Origin: Bradyrhizobium sp. CIAT3101
Lineage (GTDB): Bacteria > Pseudomonadota > Alphaproteobacteria > Rhizobiales > Xanthobacteraceae
Assembly (NCBI RefSeq): GCF_029714945.1
Contig: NZ_CP121634.1
Location: 1,137,001 to 1,201,000, forward strand
DNA: 64,000 nucleotides
Direction: 5' to 3'
Under the pieces are notes generated by a model. It was not told the origin of the DNA. It saw nothing but the letters and a program-made list of their open reading frames with translations, and searched no databases. Shown here one piece after another: positions 50,485-59,515 of the stretch (its first letter is position 1; each line of letters begins with the position of its first letter). A program made the position numbers and the translations under genes.

Positions 50485-50831
50485 CGGCCTGGCGGAGCAC
50501 TGCCCGATCAACGAGGGCATCAGACGATGTCCTACAGTCCAAAACCTCTGCTGATGTCCCGCATGAGCCGGAGCGCGGCGTCGGTATTGCGACCATAGAG
50601 GAATGCTTGATCGAGCTGGGAGAGGAACCCAATCCCGAATAGCGCTATGGCGATGCCTCTCATCATGGTTGTGGACCGGGTTGAACGATGCTGTGAAAGT
50701 TCAAACGGCCCCAGCCGCAGGATGGGGTAACAGCCGGGGCCGGCATTCCCATTCCAATGTGCCGCAATCGGCGGTGGGCGGCACTCATCAAGTTACGCAC
50801 ACAGACACTAACAAATTATTTTGTTTCCCAG
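50485..50831. other. Intergenic region without a recognised gene
   Basis: About 347 bases. Open frames on both strands contain plausible acidic or Ser-rich sequence, but no start with a ribosome site and no recognisable fold. Probably non-coding. Confidence 0.4.
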
Positions 50832-51047
50832 TCACTCCACAGGGGCCGCAGCTGGTCGTGCAATACTGCGCTCCTCAGGAAGCGGTGAGCAAATCGAGCA
50901 TTGGTCGACATGATCGCGCGCCGCATCATTGGCCAAATGCTCCCAAAACTCGGCTTCGGCGAGCAGTTTCCAACTTCGATCAGGATGACGCGCGGCTGTC
51001 TGACGGCACAGCACTGCCATCGCGCGCAGGCGACCCGCAGTATCCAT
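50832..51047 (-). CDS. Small bradyrhizobial protein of unknown function
   Basis: This 71-residue protein starts MDTAGRLRAMAVLCRQTAAR and continues HPDRSWKLLAEAEFWEHLAND, ending with a Cys-Ser-Ile-Cys segment and a Pro/Ala tail. The RLRAMA-x-LCRQ-x-A...SWK-x-L-x-EAE-x-WEHLA pattern is one met repeatedly in Bradyrhizobium as small hypothetical proteins. It has two predicted helices. Function unknown. Confidence 0.7.
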   Translation of the reverse strand: MDTAGRLRAMAVLCRQTAARHPDRSWKLLAEAEFWEHLANDAARDHVDQCSICSPLPEERSIARPAAAPVE

Positions 51048-51309
51048 GTACTCCTCCCACTAATTATTCTTGTTGAAGCAGCCTATTTTCTTTTTTTGCG
51101 TCGGAGTCATTACGATTATGAGGCAAAACTAATTTTCAGCCGCGAAGCGCGCTTCGACTTCGTTACACCTTCAAATCGCGTTTCGCGCGCAACTGGCGCA
51201 ATCTGCAAAGGCTACCGCTCGACGCGCGTCCCGTACATCTACGGGCGTTGCGCGGCGTGCATCCGCTGACGTCATCAGTCATGAAGCGATCATCGAGCAG
51301 TTGGTCGAA
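51048..51309. other. AT-richer intergenic region
   Basis: This region is AT-rich compared with the rest, with TTATTCTTG and TTTTCTTTTTTTGCG runs near 51062-51101. No gene is recognised. The region follows the small protein's start side and may hold its promoter. Confidence 0.4.
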
Positions 51310-51385
51310 CAACATCAGTCGAGACATTCGACGCGACGGCCATTCGCGCCGAGACCGTGGCTGATTTCGCGATCGGATGAGGGCG
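51310..51385 (+). pseudogene. Stranded copy of racemase 3' end
   Basis: GTCGAGAC-TTCGA-ACGACGGCCATTC and GATTT-GCGATCGG-TGAGGGC occur both here and at the end of the racemase (44766-44835), with about 10 to 15 per cent differences. The fragment holds about 20 codons and the stop codon and is in the same orientation as the gene. The segment 44.83 to 51.31 kb lies between the two copies. Confidence 0.8.
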
Positions 51386-51405
51386 GTCTCTTTGCGCTTG
51401 GCCCG

Positions 51406-51699
51406 TCAGACGTCCGCCATCGGAATCAATTCGAGCCTGGCGGCGGACCTTTCCAGCAGCCATGCCTGAGCCGTCCGCCGAGGGTCATTCCGATAACTTT
51501 GAAAATCCGCTTCCGATGCGAAGCTGACGATGTGCATTTCCATCGTGCCATCGGAGTTTCGAAGCCGACGCTCCAGACGTCCGTTGAACGCGGGCAGGAG
51601 CGGCAGCACCGCATCCTCGTAGGCCCTGAAGTCCGAGATGCCCTCCGCGGGTATCCGGGCGATGAGCGCAAACGTAACGGGGATGGGTTGATGGGACAT
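51406..51699 (-). CDS. DUF1330/NIPSNAP-like ferredoxin-fold protein
   Basis: This 97-residue protein starts MSHQPIPVTFALIARIPAEG and reads ISDFRAYEDAVLPLLPAFNGRLERRLRNSDGTMEMHIVSF, then ASEADFQSYRNDPRR. The beta-alpha-beta-beta-alpha-beta pattern and FRAYEDAVLPLL segment suggest a dimeric alpha/beta-barrel relative, DUF1330 or NIPSNAP. Function unknown. Intact. Confidence 0.7.
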   Translation of the reverse strand: MSHQPIPVTFALIARIPAEGISDFRAYEDAVLPLLPAFNGRLERRLRNSDGTMEMHIVSFASEADFQSYRNDPRRTAQAWLLERSAARLELIPMADV

Positions 51700-51846
51700 C
51701 GTCGCCTGCCGGTTGCGCCACTGCCATGGTGCTATCCTGCCGGTGTTTTGCCCGACGAGTCAAACAGTTTTCGCAAAAATCGAAATTTCGCAGTTCCGAC
51801 GAGACGTCAGCTACTGTGCATGGGGTTGTTTTCGAGATTTATGCTG

Positions 51847-51872
51847 TCCGGCCCCGAACATCCCGGGCCGGA
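51847..51872. terminator. Hairpin downstream of lepA
   Basis: TCCGGCCC at 51847-51854 and GGGCCGGA at 51865-51872 form a perfect eight-base stem with a ten-base loop, starting 12 bases after the lepA stop. No T-run follows, so it may act as a factor-dependent terminator or 3' stabiliser. Confidence 0.55.
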
Positions 51873-51884
51873 TCCCGATACGCC

Positions 51885-53696
51885 TCAGCTGTCGACCTTC
51901 AGCGCGGCAATGAAAGCTTCCTGCGGGATGTCGACCTTGCCGAACTGCCGCATCTTTTTCTTGCCTTCCTTCTGCTTCTCCAGAAGTTTTCGTTTACGCG
52001 TGATGTCGCCGCCGTAGCACTTCGCGGTGACGTCCTTGCGCAGCGCGCGCACGGTCTCGCGCGCGATCACCTTGCCGCCGATCGCCGCCTGGATCGGGAT
52101 CTGGAACATGTGCGGCGGGATCAGCTCCTTCATCTTCTCGACCATGGCGCGGCCGCGGCCTTCGGCGCGGGTGCGATGCACCAGCATCGAGAGCGCATCG
52201 ACCGGCTCGGCGTTGACCAGGATCTGCATCTTGACCAGATCGGCCGGCTTGTAGTCGGTGAGATGATAGTCGAACGAGGCGTAGCCCTTCGAGACCGACT
52301 TCAGCCGGTCGTAGAAGTCGAACACGACCTCGTTGAGCGGAAGATCGTATTTCACCATCGCGCGGGCGCCGACGTAAGTGAGCTCCTTCTGCGAGCCGCG
52401 GCGGTCCTGGCACAGCTTCAGCACGCTGCCGAGATATTCGTCGGGCGTGAGGATCGTGGCTTCGATCCAGGGCTCCTGAATCTCCTCGATCTTCACCACG
52501 TCAGGCATGTCGACGGGATTGTGGATCTCGAGCTCGGTGCCGTCGGTGAGCTTCATCTTGTAGATGACGCTCGGCGCGGTCGCGATCAGGTTGAGATCGA
52601 ACTCGCGCGACAGCCGCTCCTGGATGATCTCCAGATGCAGCAGCCCGAGGAAGCCGCAGCGGAAGCCGAAGCCGAGCGCGGCCGAGGTTTCCATCTCGAA
52701 GGAGAAGCTGGCGTCGTTCAGGCGCAGCTTGCCCATCGCGGCGCGCAGCGTTTCGAAGTCGTCGGCGTCGACCGGGAACAGGCCGCAGAACACCACGGGG
52801 ATCGCGGGCTTGAAGCCCGGCAGCATCTCGGTGACCGGCTTGCGGTCGTCGGTGATGGTGTCGCCGACGCGGGTGTCGGCGACTTCCTTGATCGCGGCGG
52901 TGATGAAGCCGATCTCGCCGGGGCCGAGCTCGTCGACCTGCTGCATCTTCGGCGTGAAGAAGCCGACGCGCTCGACGTCGTAGGCCGCACCGGTGCCCAT
53001 CATGCGGACGCGGCTGCCCTTCTTCATGACGCCGTCGACAACACGAATCAGCACGACGACGCCGAGATAGACGTCGTACCAGCTGTCGACCAGCAGCGCC
53101 TTCAAGGTCGCGTCGCGATCGCCCTTCGGCGGCGGCAGGCGGGTGACGATGGCTTCCAGCACATCAGGGATGCCGAGGCCGGTCTTGGCCGAGATCATCA
53201 CGGCATCGGAGGCGTCGATGCCGATGACGTCCTCGATCTGTTGCTTGACCTTCTCCGGCTCGGCCGCCGGAAGGTCGACCTTGTTCAGGACCGGGACGAT
53301 CTCGTGATTGTTGTCGAGCGCCTGGTAGACGTTGGCGAGCGTCTGCGCCTCGACGCCCTGGCTGGCGTCGACCACCAGCAGGGAACCTTCGCAGGCCGCC
53401 AGCGACCGCGAGACCTCGTAGGCGAAGTCGACATGGCCGGGCGTGTCCATCAAATTGAACACGTAATCCTTGCCGTCCTTGGCGCGGTAGGCGAGGCGGA
53501 CCGTCTGCGCCTTGATGGTGATGCCGCGCTCGCGCTCGATGTCCATGGAATCGAGCACCTGCTCCTTGCCCGCCATTTCGCGGTCGGAGAGGCCCCCGGT
53601 CATCTGGATCAGACGGTCGGCCAGCGTCGATTTGCCATGGTCGATATGGGCGACGATGGAGAAATTGCGGATGTTGGAAATGGGGACGGTCGTCAT
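51885..53696 (-). CDS. lepA: Elongation factor 4 (LepA)
   Basis: The product is 603 residues from the ATG at 53696 (an upstream extension has no signal). This translational GTPase back-translocates or aids initiation on ribosomes. G1 [15 protein letters not shown]2/G3 RGITIKAQT and [17 protein letters not shown]4 NKVDLPAA and G5 SAKTG are present. LepA-specific domains follow, ending with the [35 protein letters not shown]. Length is standard. It is a housekeeping gene and anchors the core region. Confidence 0.97.
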   Translation of the reverse strand: MTTVPISNIRNFSIVAHIDHGKSTLADRLIQMTGGLSDREMAGKEQVLDSMDIERERGITIKAQTVRLAYRAKDGKDYVFNLMDTPGHVDFAYEVSRSLAACEGSLLVVDASQGVEAQTLANVYQALDNNHEIVPVLNKVDLPAAEPEKVKQQIEDVIGIDASDAVMISAKTGLGIPDVLEAIVTRLPPPKGDRDATLKALLVDSWYDVYLGVVVLIRVVDGVMKKGSRVRMMGTGAAYDVERVGFFTPKMQQVDELGPGEIGFITAAIKEVADTRVGDTITDDRKPVTEMLPGFKPAIPVVFCGLFPVDADDFETLRAAMGKLRLNDASFSFEMETSAALGFGFRCGFLGLLHLEIIQERLSREFDLNLIATAPSVIYKMKLTDGTELEIHNPVDMPDVVKIEEIQEPWIEATILTPDEYLGSVLKLCQDRRGSQKELTYVGARAMVKYDLPLNEVVFDFYDRLKSVSKGYASFDYHLTDYKPADLVKMQILVNAEPVDALSMLVHRTRAEGRGRAMVEKMKELIPPHMFQIPIQAAIGGKVIARETVRALRKDVTAKCYGGDITRKRKLLEKQKEGKKKMRQFGKVDIPQEAFIAALKVDS

Positions 53697-53809
53697 GGGC
53701 GCGGGATACCACTCACATCCCCGTGCGGCAACCATATTGCTGTATTTTCAGGGCCTTTCTTCACGCCAAGCTGATTCCACGATGGCCCAAAACGCGCTAC
53801 GCAACGGCC

Positions 53810-55435
53810 ATGTCAACGACCTCGATCCCCTCCGCCCGCGCCCGCGTAAAACCCCGGGTGAGCTTTGACCGTTTCCGGGCCTGGCTGGTCGCCTACGCGA
53901 CCGATCCCTCGGCCCGGCTCTGGCTGGTGATCCAGTTCGCCATCCTGCATGCGGTGATCTGGACCCTCATCCTGATCAATCTCAAGGCGGCGCAGGACGT
54001 TCACATGGACGTCGCAGAAGCCTGGGGCTGGGGGCAGAAATTCCTGTGGGGCTACGGCAAGCATCCGCCGCTGTCGGGCTGGATCGCCGGCGTCTGGTTC
54101 AAGGTGTTCCCGGCGACGGATTGGGCGACCTATGCGCTGGCGATGGCGACGGTCGGCGTCGGCATGGTGATCTGCTGGCTGGTCGCGTTGCGCGTCGTCG
54201 ATCCGCGCCGCGCGTTCCTGGTCGTGGTGATGGTCGCGCTCTACCCGATCTTCAATTTCAAGGGCTTCAAGTACAACCCCGATCTGCTTCAGCTCGTCAC
54301 CCTGCCGCTCGTCGTGCTCGCTTACCTCAACGCGTTCGAGAAGCGGAGCTGGCAGTCCGGCGTCTGGCTCGGGCTCGCCGGCGCGCTGGCGCTGATGACC
54401 AAATATTGGGTGCTGACCATGATCGGCGCCATCGGGCTCGCCGCACTGATCCACCCGGAGCGCATGAAATTCCTGCTGTCGCCGGCGCCCTGGGTCGCGA
54501 TCGCGACGCTGCTGGTGGCGATGATCCCGCACATCGTCTGGCTGGCGGATGCGCATTTCGTGCCGCTGACCTATGCCGGCGACACCTACAGCATCGAGGA
54601 TGCCGGCCTCGTGCATCAGCTCGTGTTCGGCTATGTCCTGCACAATGCCGCGCTGCTGGCGCTTCCGGTGGCGCTCGCGGCCCTTGCGATGGCGCTGGTG
54701 CCGCCGTGGCTGACGCTGCTCGTGCGCGCGCCCTCGCGCATCGTCACGCGGGCCTGGGCGCGAGGCGCCAACGCAGGCGTCAATGTTTCCCAGGCGCTGA
54801 ACATCTGGATCATCCAGATCATCGTTGCAGCCGGGCCGCCGCTCGGCGCGCTCGCCTTCAGCATCTACATGAAGACCGATTGGGGCATCTCGCTGTTCTT
54901 CCTGGTACCGCTTGCGCTGGTCGCGATTCCGGCGCTGCGGGTGCAGAGCGCCGTGCTGTTCAACATCATCGCGATCTGGCTGGTGCTCAGCGTGGCGACG
55001 CTCGTCGCCTCACCCTGGATCGCCGCGCGTGAGATGGCTGCGAATGCCGGCAACACCGCGACCTATGGCGCGCGCTCGGAGCTCGCGCGCGAGCTGACCC
55101 AGGCCTGGCATTCGCGCTTCGCCTCGCGCTGGGCGATCGTCGCCGGCACGATGGAATCGATCCAGCCGATGGTGTTCTACAGCCCCGACCATCCGGTTGC
55201 GTTCATCCCGAACGAGGCCTGGAGCTCCGGGCTGACATCGCTGGATGACGTCAAGAAATACGGCTTCATCGGCGTGTTCGATCCGACGGATGGCCGCCTG
55301 CCGGCATTCGAGAAGTGGGTGTCCGAGATCGCGCCGAACGCCGAGCGCATCGTGATGACGACGCGCCGCTTCACCCATGGCAAGGCCGGCCCGTCGATGA
55401 CGTGGAACGTCTACATCGCGCCGCCGGCGAAGTGA
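53810..55435 (+). CDS. GT39-like membrane glycosyltransferase (ArnT/PMT type)
   Basis: The product is 541 residues from the ATG at 53810. About ten membrane helices follow a basic N-terminus. The first periplasmic loop carries the acidic pair in DVHMDVAEAWGWGQKFLWGYGKHPPLSGWIAG, where the GYGKHPPLSGW phrase marks the dolichyl-phosphate/undecaprenyl-phosphate mannosyltransferase-like (family 39) clan. The C-terminal periplasmic domain (about 430-541) is unassigned. It probably transfers a sugar from a polyprenyl carrier to lipid A or another envelope acceptor. Divergent from lepA. Confidence 0.9.
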   Translation: MSTTSIPSARARVKPRVSFDRFRAWLVAYATDPSARLWLVIQFAILHAVIWTLILINLKAAQDVHMDVAEAWGWGQKFLWGYGKHPPLSGWIAGVWFKVFPATDWATYALAMATVGVGMVICWLVALRVVDPRRAFLVVVMVALYPIFNFKGFKYNPDLLQLVTLPLVVLAYLNAFEKRSWQSGVWLGLAGALALMTKYWVLTMIGAIGLAALIHPERMKFLLSPAPWVAIATLLVAMIPHIVWLADAHFVPLTYAGDTYSIEDAGLVHQLVFGYVLHNAALLALPVALAALAMALVPPWLTLLVRAPSRIVTRAWARGANAGVNVSQALNIWIIQIIVAAGPPLGALAFSIYMKTDWGISLFFLVPLALVAIPALRVQSAVLFNIIAIWLVLSVATLVASPWIAAREMAANAGNTATYGARSELARELTQAWHSRFASRWAIVAGTMESIQPMVFYSPDHPVAFIPNEAWSSGLTSLDDVKKYGFIGVFDPTDGRLPAFEKWVSEIAPNAERIVMTTRRFTHGKAGPSMTWNVYIAPPAK

Positions 55436-55444
55436 CCGAGGGGC

Positions 55445-55762
55445 CTAGACCCCTTCCTCGTTGAACTTGCTTTCAACGAGCTCGGCGATCGCCGCGAGCG
55501 CGGCTTCTGCGTCAGTGCCGGCGGCGGCGACCGTGATCGTCGTACCCGGTCCTGCCGCGAGCATCATCAGGCCCATGATCGAGGTGCCGCCGACGGTCTC
55601 GCCGCCACGCGTCACCCACACCTGCGCGTTGAAGCGCTCGACCGCCTGGACGAATTTCGCCGAGGCACGGGCGTGCAGGCCGCGCTTGTTGATGATCAGG
55701 AGCTCTTTGGAGATCGCACCCGCGGGCACGCCTGTCCCCGCTTGTGGTGCGTCGTCACTCAT
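55445..55762 (-). CDS. ptsH: Phosphocarrier protein HPr (NPr-like)
   Basis: This 105-residue PTS phosphocarrier has the His active site at H30 in NKRGLHARASAKFV and the regulatory Ser at S61 in GGTSIMGLMMLAAGPG. HPr kinase can phosphorylate the Ser in this system. It has a 15-residue N-terminal extension rich in Ala/Gly. The gene overlaps the EIIA stop by four bases. In alphaproteobacteria this is part of the regulatory PTS-Ntr, not of sugar uptake. Confidence 0.96.
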   Translation of the reverse strand: MSDDAPQAGTGVPAGAISKELLIINKRGLHARASAKFVQAVERFNAQVWVTRGGETVGGTSIMGLMMLAAGPGTTITVAAAGTDAEAALAAIAELVESKFNEEGV

Positions 55763-56160
55763 TTGCCGGCGAGCACGCGGCTGGCGATGGTGACGTATTT
55801 GCGGCCGGCTTCCTGAGCCATCGCGATCGCGTCGGGCAGCGGACGCTCCTCGCGCACCTTGGCGAGCTTCACCAGCATGGGCAGGTTGATGCCCGCGAGC
55901 ACTTCGACCTTCGGTCGGCTCATGCAGGAAATCGCGAGGTTCGACGGGGTGCCGCCGAACATGTCGGTGAGGATCGCAACGCCGTCGCCTGAATCGACGC
56001 GGTTAACCGCCTCGATGATGTCGCTTCGGCACAGATCGGAATCGTCTTCAGCGCCGATCGTAATCGCTTCGATTTGCTTTTGTGGGCCCATGACATGCTC
56101 AAGCGCTGCCTTGAATTCGTCGGCAAGGCGCCCGTGGGTCACAAGTACTAGACCAATCAT
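55759..56160 (-). CDS. PTS system mannose-type EIIA-like protein
   Basis: This 133-residue protein has the phosphorylated H9 in MIGLVLVTHGRLADE and the mannose-class signature DMFGGTPSNLAISCM. It accepts a phosphate from HPr but no EIIB/EIIC is nearby, so it is a regulator. It begins at the ATG at 56160, about 207 bases downstream of hprK, and overlaps ptsH by four bases. Regulatory targets are not visible from sequence. Confidence 0.95.
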   Translation of the reverse strand: MIGLVLVTHGRLADEFKAALEHVMGPQKQIEAITIGAEDDSDLCRSDIIEAVNRVDSGDGVAILTDMFGGTPSNLAISCMSRPKVEVLAGINLPMLVKLAKVREERPLPDAIAMAQEAGRKYVTIASRVLAGK

Positions 56161-56367
56161 CGGAAAACTCCCGCGGGCGCTTTTGGTGCACCGCACGAAC
56201 GCGCCACTTTGACCATCCAGAGCCCCCGCGCAAGGGGGGATGTTGCGTATCTCCCTGAATCTAGACGGATGGATAAGGGGAGCTGCGCCGGTCTATTCGG
56301 TCGCGAGTGTGCGTTTCATATGGTTACCATTTCCCTTCAAACAATCGCCGCAAGGGTTAGGTGGAGG

Positions 56368-56832
56368 TTAACTCTTGGTAGTGGTCAAGGCTGCGACAAC
56401 CAAGGGGAGGGGCGAATAGCCGCGCCCGACCGGGATTCGCGGTATTTCGACACCAAAAATGGTGGTTTTCAGCGATTCCGGCGCCGGCAGCCTTTCAGCG
56501 TCGTCGGCGTCCAGATCGACCACGAGGCCGACCGTCGCATGCTCCACGAAGTCGCAGCGGCGGATTCCCAGTCCCCGAATCTCGATCAGGCCGGCCAGGA
56601 GGGGGGCGGGACGGACCGCAATTTCATCGCCGACTGTCGCCAGATGGACACGGTCGTCGCCGACCAGGATGGCGCTTTCGACCACGCCTGAGCGTCCCGC
56701 CATGATCAAATCGAAGGCAAGGCGCGACTTGCCAGCGCCCGAGGGCCCGCGGATCAGCACAGCCCGGGAGCCGACCTTGACCGCGGAGGCGTGAACGCTT
56801 CGCTCGCCTTCGTCCAGGCTGCCTTGGCTCAT
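56368..56832 (-). CDS. hprK: HPr kinase/phosphorylase, short alphaproteobacterial form
   Basis: This 154-residue kinase has Walker A GPSGAGKS at residues 29-36 and the VGDDRVHL region. The second conserved strand is GLIEIRGLGIRRCDFVEHATVGLVVDL, where the E-x-R-G-x-G-I motif is the HprK signature. It is about half the length of the Gram-positive enzymes (about 310), lacking the N-terminal domain, as is normal in Rhizobiales. It overlaps chvG by four bases (ATGA), so the two are translationally coupled and ChvI-ChvG is linked to PTS-Ntr. Confidence 0.96.
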   Translation of the reverse strand: MSQGSLDEGERSVHASAVKVGSRAVLIRGPSGAGKSRLAFDLIMAGRSGVVESAILVGDDRVHLATVGDEIAVRPAPLLAGLIEIRGLGIRRCDFVEHATVGLVVDLDADDAERLPAPESLKTTIFGVEIPRIPVGRGYSPLPLVVAALTTTKS

Positions 56833-58619
56833 AGCGCCGGCAGCCTCACCACGAAGCGCGCGCCGGCAACGGTCGGCGCCCCGTCCTCGTCAGCGGCGCC
56901 GGCGCGATTCTCCGCCCAGATGCGCCCGCCATGGGCGTCGACAATCTGCTTGGAGATCGACAGGCCGAGGCCGGAATTCTGGCCAAAGCCCTGGTGCGGC
57001 CGGTCGGTGTAGAAGCGCTCGAAGATGCGCTCCAGCGCGTCGTCGCGGATGCCGGGACCGTCGTCGTCGACCACGATCTCGATCTCGCCGCGCACGCGCC
57101 GGCAGGTCAGGCGCACCTTGCTGCCGGCCTCCGAGAACGACTGCGCGTTGGAGAGCAGGTTGGAGACCACCTGCCCGAGCCGCGAATCATGACCGGTGAC
57201 CGCGAACGTGTCAGTCGGGCTGCGGCCCTCGAAGCGGGCCTCGACTGCGACGTCGTGGCCGAGCTTGGTTTCATTGGCGACCGCAACCAGCGTGCCCAGG
57301 AGCCGCCTGAGATCGACCGGGATCGCATCCTGCCGCTGCAATTCGGCATCGAGCCGGCTTGCATCGGAGATATCGGAGATCAGGCGGTCGAGCCGCTTGA
57401 CGTCGTGCTCGATCACCTCGAGCAGGCGGGCGCGGCTGTTCTCGTTGCGCGCCAGCGGCATCGTCTCGACCGCAGAGCGCAGCGAGGTCAGCGGGTTCTT
57501 CAGCTCGTGGGCGACGTCGGCGGCGAACATCTCGATCGCCTCGATGCGCTTGTAGAGCGCGCTGGTCATGTCGCGTAGCGCGCCGGAGAGATGGCCGATC
57601 TCGTCGCGGCGGCGGGTGAAATCGGGAATCTCGACGCGGGTCTTGATGCGGCGGCGGACCCGCTCGGCGCTGTCGGCGAGCCGGCGGACCGGACCTGCGA
57701 TCGTGCTCGCGAGCAGCAGCGAGAGCATGATCATGACCGCGGCGGCGACACCGCCGACCTTCAGGATCGCCAGGCGCTCGGCCGTGACCATCTGATCGAT
57801 TTCGTCGCCCTGGGTCGACAGCATCAGCGCGCCGTGGATCGCGCGCGCGCGCTGCACGGGGACCGCGACCGAGACGATCACCTCGCCGCGCGCATTGACC
57901 CGCACCATCGAGCGCTTCTGGCCCTGGAGCGCATCGGCGACCTCAACATAGCCGTTGCCGTTCTCGCGCCCGAGTTCGCGATAGAGCGGCAGGTCGCCGC
58001 GGTTCAGCCAGGTGCGGGTCGCGACCATGGCGCGCTCGACCAGCCCGGGTTTCTCGGACGGTGGCGGCAGCGGAAAGGCCCTGAGAACGTCGAGGTCACG
58101 GCTGTCGAGCAACACCGAGCCGTTGGGATCGAAGATCCGCGCGCGGGTCTTGGTCGGCGAGATCAGCGTGCGCAACACTGGCGCCACGCGCTCGGGATTG
58201 ATCGGAAAATCCAGCGAATCGTCGGGCCCGCCATAGCTCTCGCCCAGTTTCAGGTCGAGCAGCCGTTCGGGGTCGACGGTGATCGCGTTGGTTTGCACCG
58301 TCGCCGAGGCGCCGATGGCGCCGGCGATGATTTCGGCCTGCACCAGCAGGCTCTGCGCGCGCGCGTCGATCAGGCCGGCGCGGAATTGCGACAGATAGAG
58401 GATGCTCGCGACCAGGGCGACGAGACCCGCCAGATTGAGCGAGACGATGCGGCGGGTGAGGCTCGAGAACGACAGCGCGAAGAAGAACTGGCCGGCGCGC
58501 TTGAGCCAGTTCAGCGGTCCCCAGCCGCGCGTAACCGGCTTGTCCTCATGCTCCGAGGCGCCGTGGGCGGTAACGTCCTCGGCGTTCGAACTCGGATCAG
58601 GCTGCGTTCGGTCAAGCAA
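56829..58619 (-). CDS. chvG: Sensor histidine kinase ChvG (ExoS)
   Basis: This 596-residue sensor has transmembrane helix 1 near 55-80, a periplasmic domain of about 210 residues, and transmembrane helix 2 near 285-305 (VGGVAAAVMIMLSLLLAST). HAMP follows, then the HisKA domain with H371 in FAADVAHELKNPLTSL, and HATPase with the N, G1 and G2 boxes (QVVSNLLSNAQSFSEA, VDDDGPGIRDDALERIFERFYT, GLGLSISKQIVDAHGG). ChvG/ExoS responds to acid or envelope stress and phosphorylates ChvI; needed for symbiosis or virulence in rhizobia and agrobacteria. A dispersed repeat lies between it and chvI. Confidence 0.96.
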   Translation of the reverse strand: MLDRTQPDPSSNAEDVTAHGASEHEDKPVTRGWGPLNWLKRAGQFFFALSFSSLTRRIVSLNLAGLVALVASILYLSQFRAGLIDARAQSLLVQAEIIAGAIGASATVQTNAITVDPERLLDLKLGESYGGPDDSLDFPINPERVAPVLRTLISPTKTRARIFDPNGSVLLDSRDLDVLRAFPLPPPSEKPGLVERAMVATRTWLNRGDLPLYRELGRENGNGYVEVADALQGQKRSMVRVNARGEVIVSVAVPVQRARAIHGALMLSTQGDEIDQMVTAERLAILKVGGVAAAVMIMLSLLLASTIAGPVRRLADSAERVRRRIKTRVEIPDFTRRRDEIGHLSGALRDMTSALYKRIEAIEMFAADVAHELKNPLTSLRSAVETMPLARNENSRARLLEVIEHDVKRLDRLISDISDASRLDAELQRQDAIPVDLRRLLGTLVAVANETKLGHDVAVEARFEGRSPTDTFAVTGHDSRLGQVVSNLLSNAQSFSEAGSKVRLTCRRVRGEIEIVVDDDGPGIRDDALERIFERFYTDRPHQGFGQNSGLGLSISKQIVDAHGGRIWAENRAGAADEDGAPTVAGARFVVRLPAL

Positions 58620-58666
58620 TGCTTACGCCCACGTTAGGACAGCTCGTGTGACGGTCCCCGCATCCT

Positions 58667-58736
58667 AGAGCATGATCCGGAAAAGTGTGCAGCGGTTTTC
58701 CGAAAGATCATGCACAAACAATAACCTGAAGCGCGA
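58667..58736. repeat. Dispersed repeat, GCATGATCCGGAAAAGTGTG family (copy 2)
   Basis: A copy of the element at 21580, with a GAGCATGATCCGGAAAAGTGTG start, GCGGTTTTCCG and GATCATGC, ending CAAACAATAACC. It lies between chvI and chvG on the same operon. The palindrome could form a hairpin in the chvI-chvG transcript. Confidence 0.85.
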
Positions 58737-58813
58737 TTGCGCTTCAGAGCATGCCCGGTTCCGATGGAATCAGAGCCGGCGCAGCCCTCATCTGTCGTGA
58801 AGGCGCGTGCGCC

Positions 58814-59515
58814 TCAGGCTTCCTTGAAGCGGTAGCCGACGCCGTACAGCGTCTCGATCATTTCGAAATCGTTGTCGACCACCTTGAACTTCTTGCGCAG
58901 CCGCTTGATGTGGCTGTCGATGGTGCGGTCGTCGACGTAGACCTGGTCGTCATAGGCGGCGTCCATCAGCGCGTTGCGGCTCTTGACCACGCCGGGCCGT
59001 GTCGCCAGCGCCTGCAGGATCAGGAATTCGGTGACCGTCAGCGTCACCGGCTCGTTCTTCCAGGTGCAGGTATGCCGTTCCGGGTCCATGCGCAGCAGGC
59101 CGCGGTCGAGCGCCTTGGCGTCGTTCTCCTTCGGCGCGACGGTCGGATCCTTCGGCGCCGAGCGGCGCAGCACTGCCTTAACGCGCTCGACCAGCAGGCG
59201 CTGCGAGAACGGTTTGCGGATGAAATCGTCGGCGCCCATCTTGAGGCCGAACAATTCGTCGATCTCCTCGTCCTTGGAGGTCAGGAAGATCACCGGCAGG
59301 TCGGACTTCTGCCTGAGACGGCGCAGCGTCTCCATGCCGTCCATGCGCGGCATCTTGATATCGAGGATGGCGAGATCAGGCTGGGTCGTGCGGAAACCGT
59401 CGAGCGCGGAGGCGCCGTCGGTGTAGGTCATGATGCGATAGCCTTCGGCTTCCAGCGCGATCGAGACGGATGTGAGAATGTTGCGGTCGTCGTCGACCAA
59501 AGCGATTGTGGGCAT
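58814..59515 (-). CDS. chvI: Response regulator ChvI
   Basis: This 233-residue OmpR-type regulator has a receiver domain with the acidic pocket DDD near residue 8 to 10, the phosphorylation site D52 in [11 protein letters not shown], and the conserved Lys in LTSKDE. A winged-helix DNA-binding domain follows ([32 protein letters not shown] with recognition [13 protein letters not shown]). It acts with ChvG. In agrobacteria and Sinorhizobium it controls exopolysaccharide, acid-inducible genes and pckA expression context. It is the first gene of the chvI-chvG-hprK-EIIA-ptsH block on the minus strand. Confidence 0.97.
   Translation of the reverse strand: MPTIALVDDDRNILTSVSIALEAEGYRIMTYTDGASALDGFRTTQPDLAILDIKMPRMDGMETLRRLRQKSDLPVIFLTSKDEEIDELFGLKMGADDFIRKPFSQRLLVERVKAVLRRSAPKDPTVAPKENDAKALDRGLLRMDPERHTCTWKNEPVTLTVTEFLILQALATRPGVVKSRNALMDAAYDDQVYVDDRTIDSHIKRLRKKFKVVDNDFEMIETLYGVGYRFKEA

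Noticed and set aside
51726..53774. 682-codon plus-strand frame opposite lepA
   Set aside because: Shadow of the highly conserved lepA gene.
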